A DNA stretch of 64,000 nt, taken from JADJDM01 sp044352985 (GTDB lineage Bacteria; Bacteroidota; Bacteroidia; B-17B0; Aurantibacillaceae). Numbering within the stretch: the stretch's first letter is position 1; every line of letters starts with the position of its first letter. Positions 16,994 through 25,243 of this stretch are shown in pieces. The stretch covers positions 1-64,000 of the forward strand of contig JBILCU010000017.1 in NCBI GenBank assembly GCA_044352985.1. The letters run 5' to 3'. The position numbers and the translations under genes are program-made. Under the pieces are notes generated by a model that did no database searches, was not told where the DNA came from, and saw only the letters and a program-made list of their open reading frames with translations.

Positions 16994-18205
16994 ATGAAAT
17001 CAAATAACATAAACTATCTAGTTTTTCTTTTTCAATTTCTGTTGCTTTCAACTCTTAATGCTCAACAACTTTGGCAAATTAACAAAGACACCATTATTCA
17101 ATGGCATTATGTAGATGGAGATGAGTTCAATGATTCAGTTGTAAATACAAATAAATGGTCCTATCAATTTGGTTGGGCACGAAGCATTGCAGCAAATAAG
17201 GAACAACAATATTATACAGATGGTGAAAATCACAAATTAAAAAATGGTTGCCTGAATCTAATTGCTACTAAAAAAACAAAGGAAGCAAAACTGATTGATT
17301 ATTTACCTGAAAGTGATTCCATTTTCATTAATGAAAATTTTAATGGATTAAACAAAAGAACGTTTGAATACCTATCTGGAATGCTGCAATCGAAAACAAA
17401 ATTCCAGTATGGTTATTTTGAAATTAAATTAAGGTATCCAAAAGAAAAAGGATTTTGGCCCGCATTCTGGTTATATGGTGGCATACCAAACGAGGAAATA
17501 GACTGGTTGGAAGGTAAAACCGAAAAAGCGAATAAAATTCATGTAGGCCGACACAGCAAAATAAAATCAGAAAATAAATACCGACATGGTTTTTCCATTA
17601 AGAAAAAATGGTGGGGAACATGGATAAAATTTGATGGAAATTTAAATGAAGGATTTCATATTATCTCAGGAGAATGGGATAAAAATTACCTTAAATTTTA
17701 TTTAAACGGTGAATGCATAGCTTATAGCAAACTTAAAATGGATGAACCCAAGCACCTAGTAGTAAATTTAGCTGTTCCTTCAAACGATGGTTCGTTTAAA
17801 CCCGGACCAGATAAAAATTCTACAGAATCGATAATCTTTGAAGTTGACTACATTCGAATCTGGTCAGGAGAAAAAAGCAATTCAACAAATTCTAAAACCA
17901 ATTTTACAAGTACTACTAGTGAAATCCCAAAAACAAGATTAATCAGTAAATCAAGTATGCATTATGGTAAAAAAGCTGATCATGATAACGAAGGAATTAT
18001 TATTAGTTTATTCCCAATTACTGAAAATGAATTTGAATTAAGAGTACTTGGAAAAAAATTACCTAGCGATGCAAAAATTAAAATTGTAGAAAATGAAAAT
18101 GTAAAATGTATTGAAGAACTAAAATTCTGTACAAAAAAAATAATTATTGGTGAGCATCAAAAAATAAAACTCGAAGCTTACGGTAAAGAATTTACGATTA
18201 AGTAA
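16994..18205 (+). CDS. GH16 family glycoside hydrolase (beta-glucanase-like), secreted
   Basis: A signal peptide of about 23 residues ends in LNAQ. The GH16 jelly-roll has WSYQFGWAR, GMLQSKTKFQYGYFEIKLRYP and the active-site signature EIDWLE, with nucleophile Glu168, Asp170 and acid/base Glu173. This is the E-x-D-x-x-E form. Downstream, WDKNYLKFYLNGE and VDYIRIW are also typical of the family. GH16 enzymes cut beta-1,3/1,4-glucans, agars or related polymers; the substrate here is not resolvable by eye. The last 110 residues (after about 295) are an extra Lys/Ser-rich region without a recognised domain. It is cotranscribed with the GH92 gene and converges on DUF2452 with 3 bases between stops. 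Confidence 0.88.
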   Translation: MKSNNINYLVFLFQFLLLSTLNAQQLWQINKDTIIQWHYVDGDEFNDSVVNTNKWSYQFGWARSIAANKEQQYYTDGENHKLKNGCLNLIATKKTKEAKLIDYLPESDSIFINENFNGLNKRTFEYLSGMLQSKTKFQYGYFEIKLRYPKEKGFWPAFWLYGGIPNEEIDWLEGKTEKANKIHVGRHSKIKSENKYRHGFSIKKKWWGTWIKFDGNLNEGFHIISGEWDKNYLKFYLNGECIAYSKLKMDEPKHLVVNLAVPSNDGSFKPGPDKNSTESIIFEVDYIRIWSGEKSNSTNSKTNFTSTTSEIPKTRLISKSSMHYGKKADHDNEGIIISLFPITENEFELRVLGKKLPSDAKIKIVENENVKCIEELKFCTKKIIIGEHQKIKLEAYGKEFTIK

Positions 18206-18208
18206 AAA

Positions 18209-18625
18209 TCAAATCAATTCCCATGTAAAATCACTTAACAGTTTTACAGATTGAACAAATTGCAACTCTTCGTTTTTGCTTCTGCCCCACTCGTCAGGAC
18301 CAATCATCATTAAATGGTAAACAGAATGTTTTTCGTATAAATGATAAACATGTCCTATAAAAGGCTCAAACGACATTTTAGACTGATAAATTTTTTCGCT
18401 TATTTCTTTTCGTTTTTGAATTTCGTTTGCCTGATGAGCCAATAATTCCAATTGCTTTTGAATTTGATGCAACTGCGAATTGGTTTGTTCATACATGGCC
18501 GAAAGTGCTCTTGATTTTATTTTACCCTCATCTTCCGGCTTTACCATAATACTGCCAATGTTGTGAGGATAAGCTAACAATCCTGGGAATTCAGCTACTT
18601 TATCTTTATCAATCGGGTTAATCAT
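18209..18625 (-). CDS. DUF2452 family protein
   Basis: The 138-residue protein is cytoplasmic, without signal or membrane helix. The features I associate with DUF2452 are present: NPIDKDKVAEFPGLLAYPHN at the start, a central coiled-coil-like helix (about 45-80) and, near the end, SFEPFIGHVYHLY and MIGPDEWG. Function is unknown. It follows folE after 23 bases and is probably in its operon. In several bacteria the family turns up beside folE and photolyase or cryptochrome genes, so a shared light-stress role is an inference. Confidence 0.85.
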   Translation of the reverse strand: MINPIDKDKVAEFPGLLAYPHNIGSIMVKPEDEGKIKSRALSAMYEQTNSQLHQIQKQLELLAHQANEIQKRKEISEKIYQSKMSFEPFIGHVYHLYEKHSVYHLMMIGPDEWGRSKNEELQFVQSVKLLSDFTWELI

Positions 18626-18648
18626 TGTTTTATTTTTAAATCAAACAA

Positions 18649-19365
18649 TTAAACAAAATTAAAACCTAAATAACTTAAGAATTCTTTTTTGGTTTCTGGC
18701 AATAAAAATTTACCGCCATAGTAAGAAGTTACAGTTGATGATGTATCATCTTTAATACCTCTGGAAGAAACACACAAATGTTTTGCATCAATAATTACAG
18801 CAATATCTTCCGTTTCTAAAACTCTTTTAAGTTCATTTGCAATTTGTATCGTTAAGCGTTCCTGCACTTGAGGACGTTTAGCAAAGTAATTTACAATACG
18901 ATTTAATTTAGATAAACCAATTACTTTTCCGGATGAAATATACGCCAAATGTGCTTTACCAATAATAGGAACAAAATGATGTTCGCAATTACTATAAAAC
19001 GAAATATTTTTCTCAACCAGCATCTGGTCGTACTTGTACTTGTTTTCAAACAATGCTACACAAGGTTTATTTTCAGGATTGAGACCTGAAAAAATTTCCT
19101 CCACATACATTTTAGCTACCCGCTTTGGTGTACCTTTTAAACTATCATCATTTAAATCTAAACCCAATGTGGTCATTATTTCTCTAAAATGAAACTCAAT
19201 TTTTTGAATTTTTTCTTTATCACTTAATTGAAACGCATCCTGTCTCAAAGGTGTTTCAATAGATGTAAATAAATGATTGTCTCCAATCTCCTGATCATCT
19301 ACAACTGTTAATTCAATGCCTTTATTATTTATCAACTCATTAATTGAAATTTCATTGCTATTCAT
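18649..19365 (-). CDS. folE: GTP cyclohydrolase I
   Basis: The ATG at 19365 gives 238 residues; an earlier in-frame start at 19410 would lie upstream of the predicted transcription start. The zinc and catalytic signatures are present: NCEHHFVP and the C-terminal KHLCVSSRG (zinc Cys), with GLSKLNRIVNYFAKRPQVQE and SSTVTSYYGG as the usual substrate loop and end. It converts GTP to 7,8-dihydroneopterin triphosphate, the first step to folate and pterin cofactors (including the folate chromophore of photolyases). The first 50 residues are an acidic extension with no clear function. It is first in a two-gene unit with DUF2452 and has a palindromic promoter (19400-19436). Confidence 0.96.
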   Translation of the reverse strand: MNSNEISINELINNKGIELTVVDDQEIGDNHLFTSIETPLRQDAFQLSDKEKIQKIEFHFREIMTTLGLDLNDDSLKGTPKRVAKMYVEEIFSGLNPENKPCVALFENKYKYDQMLVEKNISFYSNCEHHFVPIIGKAHLAYISSGKVIGLSKLNRIVNYFAKRPQVQERLTIQIANELKRVLETEDIAVIIDAKHLCVSSRGIKDDTSSTVTSYYGGKFLLPETKKEFLSYLGFNFV

Positions 19366-19399
19366 AATTAAAGTGTTTAATTGGTTAATCTTCTTTTCA

Positions 19400-19436
19400 C
19401 AAATATACACTTTTTTGTTTAATTTTTAAATTAAAC
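19400..19436 (-). promoter_or_regulatory. folE promoter with a 20-bp palindromic operator
   Basis: Read on the minus strand, TATATTTG (19407 to 19400) is a perfect TAnnTTTG box about 35 bases before the folE ATG. Just upstream, GTTTAATTTTTAAATTAAAC (19417-19436, 9-base arms) covers the region where the -33 element should be, and no good TTTG is seen there. Another TTAAAC lies at 19439-19444. A palindrome in this position is typical of activator sites such as MerR-family operators. Confidence 0.55.
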
Positions 19437-19533
19437 CGTTAAACAATTGTTTTTTTCACAAGAAACGATATTCTTATTTTGAAAAAGAAACACAGAACAA
19501 GTTACTGACATTACGCATTAATAAAATAAGAGT

Positions 19534-20598
19534 TTAAGTCTTCAATTTAAATGCAACTGACTTTACACTTTTAATAAGTTTTGTGTTTTCTTTCTTTATT
19601 ATCAGCATCTTTTGGGATTGCGGTAAACTCAAAGCCTCTTTAATATTTCTTATTTTACCAATTGGAATTGAAGCAGCGAGAGATTTAGAATATAAACTCT
19701 GGAAATTAATTTCATTGATTTTTAATTGCAGTTTTTTAGCAATATAATCTCTTTTTTTTACACGTAATTGATTTGATGAACATTTATTTAGGTCAATATC
19801 AAGATCAAGAATTTTGATTAAACTATAAAACTGTTTATCTGTACCAATTGCAAAAGTTATGTAGTGCTTATCTTTTGTAATAAAAATTTCACCATAAGGT
19901 GCAATATTGGGATGAACAGAACCTTGCTGTTTAGGTAATTCTCCAGCAACTAAGTAATTTGTTGCTTGATTAGCCAACGAAGCAATTGCCGAATCAAATA
20001 ATGAAACTGAAATTTTTTGTGCTTTTTGCAACAGCTCTCTTTGCATTAAAGCAATTAAAATTGCCTCTTTTAATTGATGCCCAGCAAGTAAATCTATTAA
20101 AGCTACAGGCATTTTTAATGGTTTAGATTTTTTTTCACCATTTATGCTCATAAAACCTGACTCTGCCTGTAAAATTAAATCATAAGCAGCTCGGTCATCA
20201 TTTTCGCCAAATCCATTAATTGAGGCATAAATAATTTTTGGTTGTATTTTTTGTAGAGATTTAAAATCGAGTTTAAATTTCACATCATCCCCTTTTTTAA
20301 AATTAGTTATAATAATATCAGCTTTACTAATTTCTTTTTTACACAATTCAAGATCTTTCTCATTTTTAAAATCTAAAAAAAAATGCTTTTTAAAGCGATT
20401 AACCGAATAGAAATAAGCTGAAGTTTTATCTAAAGGATTCTCTGATGATAGTTTCCATGATCGGGTTACATCTCCCCCGATTGATTTGTTTTCAATCTTA
20501 ATCACTTTTGCACCGAGTTCAGCGAAAAAGAAACCAACGGATGGTCCTGCCAAAACAGAAGCTAGTTCAACAACTTTTAAATTTTTAAATGGTTTCAA
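19534..20598 (-). CDS. class III CoA transferase (CaiB/BaiF family)
   Basis: This 354-residue protein fits family III CoA transferases. The N-terminus has VVELASVLAGPSVGFFFAELGAKVIKIE and the GGDVTRSW segment (about residues 41-48), and YDLILQAESG places the candidate nucleophile Asp140. Family members move CoA between acyl groups (for example formyl-CoA:oxalate, carnitine, alpha-methylacyl-CoA racemisation). Length is slightly below the usual 380-430, mainly in the C-terminal half, but the catalytic core is present. Neighbouring genes give no substrate. It is a cytosolic enzyme of probable lipid or amino-acid catabolism. Confidence 0.9.
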   Translation of the reverse strand: MKPFKNLKVVELASVLAGPSVGFFFAELGAKVIKIENKSIGGDVTRSWKLSSENPLDKTSAYFYSVNRFKKHFFLDFKNEKDLELCKKEISKADIIITNFKKGDDVKFKLDFKSLQKIQPKIIYASINGFGENDDRAAYDLILQAESGFMSINGEKKSKPLKMPVALIDLLAGHQLKEAILIALMQRELLQKAQKISVSLFDSAIASLANQATNYLVAGELPKQQGSVHPNIAPYGEIFITKDKHYITFAIGTDKQFYSLIKILDLDIDLNKCSSNQLRVKKRDYIAKKLQLKINEINFQSLYSKSLAASIPIGKIRNIKEALSLPQSQKMLIIKKENTKLIKSVKSVAFKLKT

Positions 20599-20794
20599 GA
20601 TATAAATAGAAAAAAATTAATTTTTAAAATTAGGCATTAATAAGTGAATATTTATAATCAGAAACTGAACTTTATGATTCATAAATTATTGCTAAATACG
20701 CACAGGAAATCATAAACGCAAAAAACTAAGACTAAACAATTTAACTTCCAACACAACTTTGATTTATAATTAATTTCCTTTTAAATAGGATAGA

Positions 20795-21478
20795 TTAATG
20801 TTGAATAATAACAGTTTTATTAAATGTTGCATTTCCCATTTCATCAAAAATCAACAATAGGTAATTACCATTATCCCATTTTGAACAATCTAAGCTAAAT
20901 TCTAAATTGTCTTGTGTAGTTATTGTTTCATCAATAATTGTTTTACCAAACAATGAAATAACTTTTAATTTATATTTTAAATTTATTTTAAACATAAAAT
21001 TAAGCTGATTTTGCGCAGGAACAGGGTATACAGAAACTAATGGCACATCTATATCTTCAACAGTTTGTATATTCTCTTTTGTTGAAATGCGAACAGTACT
21101 TTCTAGTTGGCAACCATTTTCATCTACTATTTTAACTGCATAGTTTCCTACGCCTACTCTTATCAACTCCTGATCATTCGTATCACTGAAATCTTGCCAA
21201 TCGTATTGATATGTTCCTACTCCACCTTTTACACTTATTATTGCTTTTCCATCATAACTGTACTCATTACTTGGATGCTCTACTACAATACTTGTTGCCT
21301 CCATTTTTTCAGGCTCATTTACTGTTATTGTTTTTTCACTTATTTTGCCACTTGCATCTTTTACTTTTAACTGGTACGTTCCTGCATATAATGCCTCTAT
21401 TGCGTGTATGCTATTTATTTCCTTTAAAACCAATAAAATCAATAATTTTATAATCAGCCAAAATCGTTTAGGACGCAA
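20795..21478 (-). pseudogene. 5'-truncated SprB-repeat/T9SS C-terminal fragment
   Basis: The frame opens only at a TTG (21478). Residues about 20-50 are the tail of a SprB-type repeat (INSIHAIEALYAGTYQLKVKDA), then one whole repeat with DWQDFSD and VGVGNYAVKIVDENGCQ (about 75-125), then a T9SS sorting domain (VSVYPVPAQNQLNFMF; LFGKTI; WDNGNYLLLIF). The first 19 residues (RPKRFWLIIKLLILLVLK) do not belong to such a repeat and are not a normal signal peptide. SprB-family adhesins usually have many repeats behind a proper signal. The fragment looks like the surviving 3' end of a large adhesin gene, although a short recent product cannot be excluded. Confidence 0.6.
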
Positions 21479-21562
21479 TTGTATTGAAAAACAACTTTAT
21501 ACTTTTATCACTTACAAATTCAGTTACGCACAAATACCAATAATTTTACATCAATTCTAATT

Positions 21563-22405
21563 TTACCTTAGCGCAATAACATTATCTATTAATCTTATTT
21601 TACCACAAAAAAGGGCAATTAAAAATACCACCTCATTTTCCTCTCCTGATAGTTCATGTAAATTAGTGGAATTTCTAGCTTCAAAATAATCGATACGAAA
21701 TAAATTTTCTTTTTTTGTTTCTTCAATTATTGAAGCTTTTATATCCTCTATTTTATCACCAATTTTAAACCTAGAAACGGCTAGGTTTAGTAATTGCGGA
21801 ATCGTTGTTGCAGCTTTTCGCTCATCAACAGATAATAACTGGTTTCTGCTACTCATTGCCAATCCATCCTCTTCCCTCGAAATTGGGCAACTTTCAATTT
21901 GTACACTTAATTTTAATTGCTTAACTAATTCTTTAACAATTAAAACCTGCTGAAAATCTTTTTGACCAAAAAATGCAATATCAGGATTAACAGCATCAAA
22001 TAATTTACTTACAATTTGTGCAACTCCATTAAAGTGACCAGGACGATGAAGCCCATCCAAAGTATTTCCTAAAAACCCAAAATTAAATTCTCTTTTATCC
22101 TCAGCAGGATACATCTCATCTATTTCAGGTTGAAATAACACATCACAAAACACTTCTTCTAACAAAACAATATCCTTATCCAATGTTCTTGGATACTTAG
22201 CTAAGTCATTAATATCATTAAACTGAGTTGGATTTACAAAAATGCTACAAACTGTAATGTCTGTTTTTAGTTTTGATGTTTTAATTAAAGATATGTGCCC
22301 CTTATGCAGCGCACCCATCGTAGGTACAAAGCCAATTTTTTTACCTTCTTTTTGAAATTGACTTAAATAATTTATTAGGTCAGATTTAAGTTTAAAAAGA
22401 ATCAA
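21563..22405 (-). CDS. panC: pantothenate synthetase
   Basis: The 280-residue protein has the PanC hallmarks: the HIGH-like GALHKGH (residues about 31-37, His34 and His37), PTQFN, FFGQKDFQQ for ATP/pantoate binding, and the SREEDGLAMSSRNQ segment with the KMSKS-like loop. It condenses pantoate with beta-alanine using ATP to make pantothenate, the precursor of CoA. It is transcribed divergently from the GT5-like gene at 22515, an arrangement that recurs in Bacteroidota. No panB or panD lies within the window. Confidence 0.97.
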   Translation of the reverse strand: MILFKLKSDLINYLSQFQKEGKKIGFVPTMGALHKGHISLIKTSKLKTDITVCSIFVNPTQFNDINDLAKYPRTLDKDIVLLEEVFCDVLFQPEIDEMYPAEDKREFNFGFLGNTLDGLHRPGHFNGVAQIVSKLFDAVNPDIAFFGQKDFQQVLIVKELVKQLKLSVQIESCPISREEDGLAMSSRNQLLSVDERKAATTIPQLLNLAVSRFKIGDKIEDIKASIIEETKKENLFRIDYFEARNSTNLHELSGEENEVVFLIALFCGKIRLIDNVIALR

Positions 22406-22450
22406 TTTTTTTTATTTTTTAAAATAATTATCAAAACTAATAGAAAAGTC

Positions 22451-22482
22451 TTTGAAAATTGGATTTTTTTTTATTAATTTTG
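22451..22482 (+). promoter_or_regulatory. Bacteroidota-type promoter for the GT5-like gene
   Basis: TTTG at 22451-22454 is followed after 20 bases by TAATTTTG at 22475-22482, a perfect TAnnTTTG. Transcription would start near 22488, about 27 bases before the ATG at 22515. It also shows that the TTG frame start at 22452 cannot be used. Confidence 0.65.
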
Positions 22483-22514
22483 TTAATAGGATATTAAAAT
22501 TCCGTAAAACCACT

Positions 22515-23342
22515 ATGAAAAAAGCAAGAGTTCTTTTCGTTTCTCAAGAAATAACACCTTATTTAGAAGAAACCCCAATGAGCCACATCGGCAGATTTTT
22601 GCCTCAAGGAATACAAGAAAGAGGAAGAGAAATCAGAACTTTTATGCCAAGATACGGCTGTGTTAATGAACGAAGAAATCAACTTCATGAAGTTATACGC
22701 CTTAGTGGCATGAATTTAATTATCAATGAGAACGATCATCCATTGATTATTAAAGTAGCTTCTATTCAGTCTGCCCGTATGCAGGTATACTTTATTGATA
22801 ATGAAGACTATTTTAGCAGAAAACAAGTACTTACAGATGCAAAAGGAAAGCATTTTAATGATAATGATGAGCGATCCATCTTTTTTAACAGAGGTGTAAT
22901 CGAAACTGTTAAAAAATTAGGTTGGTCACCTGATATTATACATTGCCATGGTTGGTTCAGTGCATTAATGACTCTTTATATCAAAAAAGCATTTGCAGAT
23001 GATCCTTTGTTTGCAGACACAAAAATTATTTATTCTATTTACAATGATGAGTTCCCTGGAACATTAGACAAAAAATTTGCGAATAAACTTCCAATTGAAG
23101 GAATTTCAAGCAAAGACTTAAAACATGTTGCTACCGAACCAAGTTTTGTAAACTTAACAAAATTGGCAATTGACAATTCTGATGGTGTAATTTGTGGGGC
23201 AGAAGAAATTAATGCTGATGTTTTAAAATACATTAAAAAATCAGGTAAACCGTCTTTATCTTTTAAAACACCGGAAGAATATATAGATGCATATTCTGAG
23301 TTTTATACTGCTGTTTTAGAAGGTGCTGAAGTATTAGCTTAA
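22515..23342 (+). CDS. GT5-type glycogen/starch synthase-like protein, N-terminal domain only
   Basis: From the ATG at 22515 the protein is 275 residues. It matches the N-terminal Rossmann half of glycogen synthase: KKARVLFVSQEITPYLEETP at the start, PRYGCVNERRN, a segment IIHCHGWFSALMTLYIKKAF (the HxHDW-type loop) and CGAEEIN near the end. Full-length GT5 enzymes (about 480 residues) have a second domain with the ADP-glucose-binding site, which is absent here, and the frame ends normally, so it is not obviously truncated. Bacteroidota genomes often carry this short form next to panC and a DUF4270 gene, as here. It may bind sugar nucleotide without making glycogen; function is uncertain. Confidence 0.82.
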   Translation: MKKARVLFVSQEITPYLEETPMSHIGRFLPQGIQERGREIRTFMPRYGCVNERRNQLHEVIRLSGMNLIINENDHPLIIKVASIQSARMQVYFIDNEDYFSRKQVLTDAKGKHFNDNDERSIFFNRGVIETVKKLGWSPDIIHCHGWFSALMTLYIKKAFADDPLFADTKIIYSIYNDEFPGTLDKKFANKLPIEGISSKDLKHVATEPSFVNLTKLAIDNSDGVICGAEEINADVLKYIKKSGKPSLSFKTPEEYIDAYSEFYTAVLEGAEVLA

Positions 23343-23356
23343 TTTTTTAATCTTTT

Positions 23357-23380
23357 ATGCAGAAATTTAATTTTCTGCAT
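23357..23380 (+). terminator. weak hairpin after the GT5-like gene
   Basis: ATGCAGAAA (23357-23365) pairs with TTTCTGCAT (23372-23380) around a 6-base loop. There is no U-run after it. It sits between the GT5-like gene and the DUF4270 gene, 20 bases before the latter's start, and may limit read-through. Confidence 0.35.
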
Positions 23381-23400
23381 GAAATGATTAATTTCGCTAC

Positions 23401-24762
23401 GTGAAAAAATCACTATTTGTTTATTTATTTTTTTTTCTAACTTTTTTATCTTGTAAAAAAGAAGAAAATACCGTTGGTAGAGAAATATTACCAAACGAAG
23501 ACTTATTGAATGCTACATATTGCGATTCTTCAACAATAATTGCCTATACCATTTTAGATGACTCATTAAGAACTGATGAAAGCTATATTGGGTACATTCC
23601 TCAATTAGTTGGCTCAATGGCTGACCCAGTATTTGGAAGGACAGATGCTTCATTATTTATGAATTTCACAAATCCGAACAATACAACCAATATTGGATTT
23701 GGTCCTGACCCAAAATTAGACTCTGTAGTACTAACACTTGCCTACCAAAAAGACAAATATTATGGTGATAAAAATGATGCTTTACAGTTTAATGTATACG
23801 AATTAACACAATCTATTTATTTTGATTCGGCATATTATTCTTATTCAAATGCCAATTATAATCAAAATGAAGACATTACTTATACTGGTAATGGCCTATC
23901 TACAATTATTGATCCCAGCACTTCAGTTTATGAAGGCGATGTAGCTTTTTCACCTCATTTAAGAATTCGATTAAAAAATGGAATTGGCCAACAATTTATT
24001 GATGATACAACTAAACTTGCCAACACCACCTCATTATTAAATTACTTTAAAGGTATTTGTGTAACCACAAAAAACACTACAATTAGTTCAAACGATTATG
24101 GCTTTATGGCATATTTTGATTTAACTAGCCCATTATCAAAAATTACCATCTACTATCATAACGGAACTAATGCAAGCACTAAAAAATTAGACTTAACCAT
24201 ACGTAATAATTCTGCAAGATTTAACAAATACAATCATGATTATAATTTAGCAAATCCTAATTTCATACAACAACTCTCGCCTCAAAATAATTTTTCGCTT
24301 GGCAAACAAAACTTATTTATGCAAGGTATGGCGGGCAGTAAAATTAAAATTGAGCTACCATATATTGATCGCTTAAGTGATTCGGGTAAAATTGCTATTA
24401 ATAAAGCAGAGCTAATTTTAAAAACAGATAAAAACAGTAGTTTTTACGATGCAACTAAATTTTTTGCGCCATCAAGGGCAATGTTAGAAGGCGTTAATAG
24501 TAATGGAACAACTTACGGGCTAAATCTTGATCAGTCATATGACTTAACCGGTTTATGGGGTTATTATGATGCAACTAATCATGAATTTCATTTTCCAATC
24601 CCCTACACCATTCAAAAAATGGCAAATAAAATACAAGCAAATAGCTTTACTTTACGAATATTTCAAAACCATTCTATGCCAAGCAGAATTGTTTTAGGTG
24701 GCAGCAATAATACTACGTATCCGCTAAAATTAAAATTGTGGTATACAAAAGTGGAGAAATAA
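23401..24762 (+). CDS. DUF4270 family lipoprotein
   Basis: The 453-residue protein starts at GTG and has a lipoprotein signal (KKSLFVYLFFFLTFLSC, Cys about residue 18, followed by KKEEN). The body is beta-rich with Ser/Asn-rich segments and the pattern VGSMADPVFGRTDASLF near residue 75, which fits the DUF4270 family found beside GT5-like genes in Bacteroidota. It is probably exported to the outer membrane. No catalytic motif can be seen. The -7 like box TAATTTCG at 23389-23396 would place the transcript start at or next to the GTG, so the message may be leaderless. Confidence 0.85.
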   Translation: MKKSLFVYLFFFLTFLSCKKEENTVGREILPNEDLLNATYCDSSTIIAYTILDDSLRTDESYIGYIPQLVGSMADPVFGRTDASLFMNFTNPNNTTNIGFGPDPKLDSVVLTLAYQKDKYYGDKNDALQFNVYELTQSIYFDSAYYSYSNANYNQNEDITYTGNGLSTIIDPSTSVYEGDVAFSPHLRIRLKNGIGQQFIDDTTKLANTTSLLNYFKGICVTTKNTTISSNDYGFMAYFDLTSPLSKITIYYHNGTNASTKKLDLTIRNNSARFNKYNHDYNLANPNFIQQLSPQNNFSLGKQNLFMQGMAGSKIKIELPYIDRLSDSGKIAINKAELILKTDKNSSFYDATKFFAPSRAMLEGVNSNGTTYGLNLDQSYDLTGLWGYYDATNHEFHFPIPYTIQKMANKIQANSFTLRIFQNHSMPSRIVLGGSNNTTYPLKLKLWYTKVEK

Positions 24763-25243
24763 CCAAGCTCACTTCAATTCCCAAGTTACTCTATTTTTAT
24801 ATCGTAAAAGGTTAATATTGTAAATTGAAAATTTATCTTTCAATGTTTTGACTTCAATAAATTTGATCAATAAAATGGTTTGAATTATCACACATTGCTA
24901 TTTCTAAATTAGTTTAATTGATAACGTCAATAAATTAAATAACCAATTAATTTTTAATATAGGTTACATGCATTTTTCTTGTTTAAACTACGTTTAAGAG
25001 TTTTGGTTGAGGATTTTTTTTAATAAAAAATTAAAGAATATAAAAAATCAGAAGATTATTATTTAAACATTTTCTCGAACAGCTTTGATAAAATTAGTTA
25101 CAAATCATCGTATCATTATCAAAACTTGTAATAATAAACTAATCACTACGTTAAACTAACATTGAGTTGTTTAAAATTATCATCTTCCATTAAACAAAGA
25201 CAATACACGGTAAACTACTTTAGCAATGAAATAATTTAAAATC
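24763..25243. other. non-coding gap upstream of exbB
   Basis: The 481-base spacer is strongly AT-rich with stops in every frame. I see no long hairpin, tRNA or clear promoter pair; a TACTTTAG segment near 25217 is one mismatch from a -7 box but lacks a good -33 element. It likely holds the exbB control region. Confidence 0.4.

Noticed and set aside
21107..21453. Plus-strand frames rich in Leu/Tyr/Cys opposite the SprB-like fragment
   Set aside because: They are mirror frames of the real minus-strand coding sequence, with no independent features.
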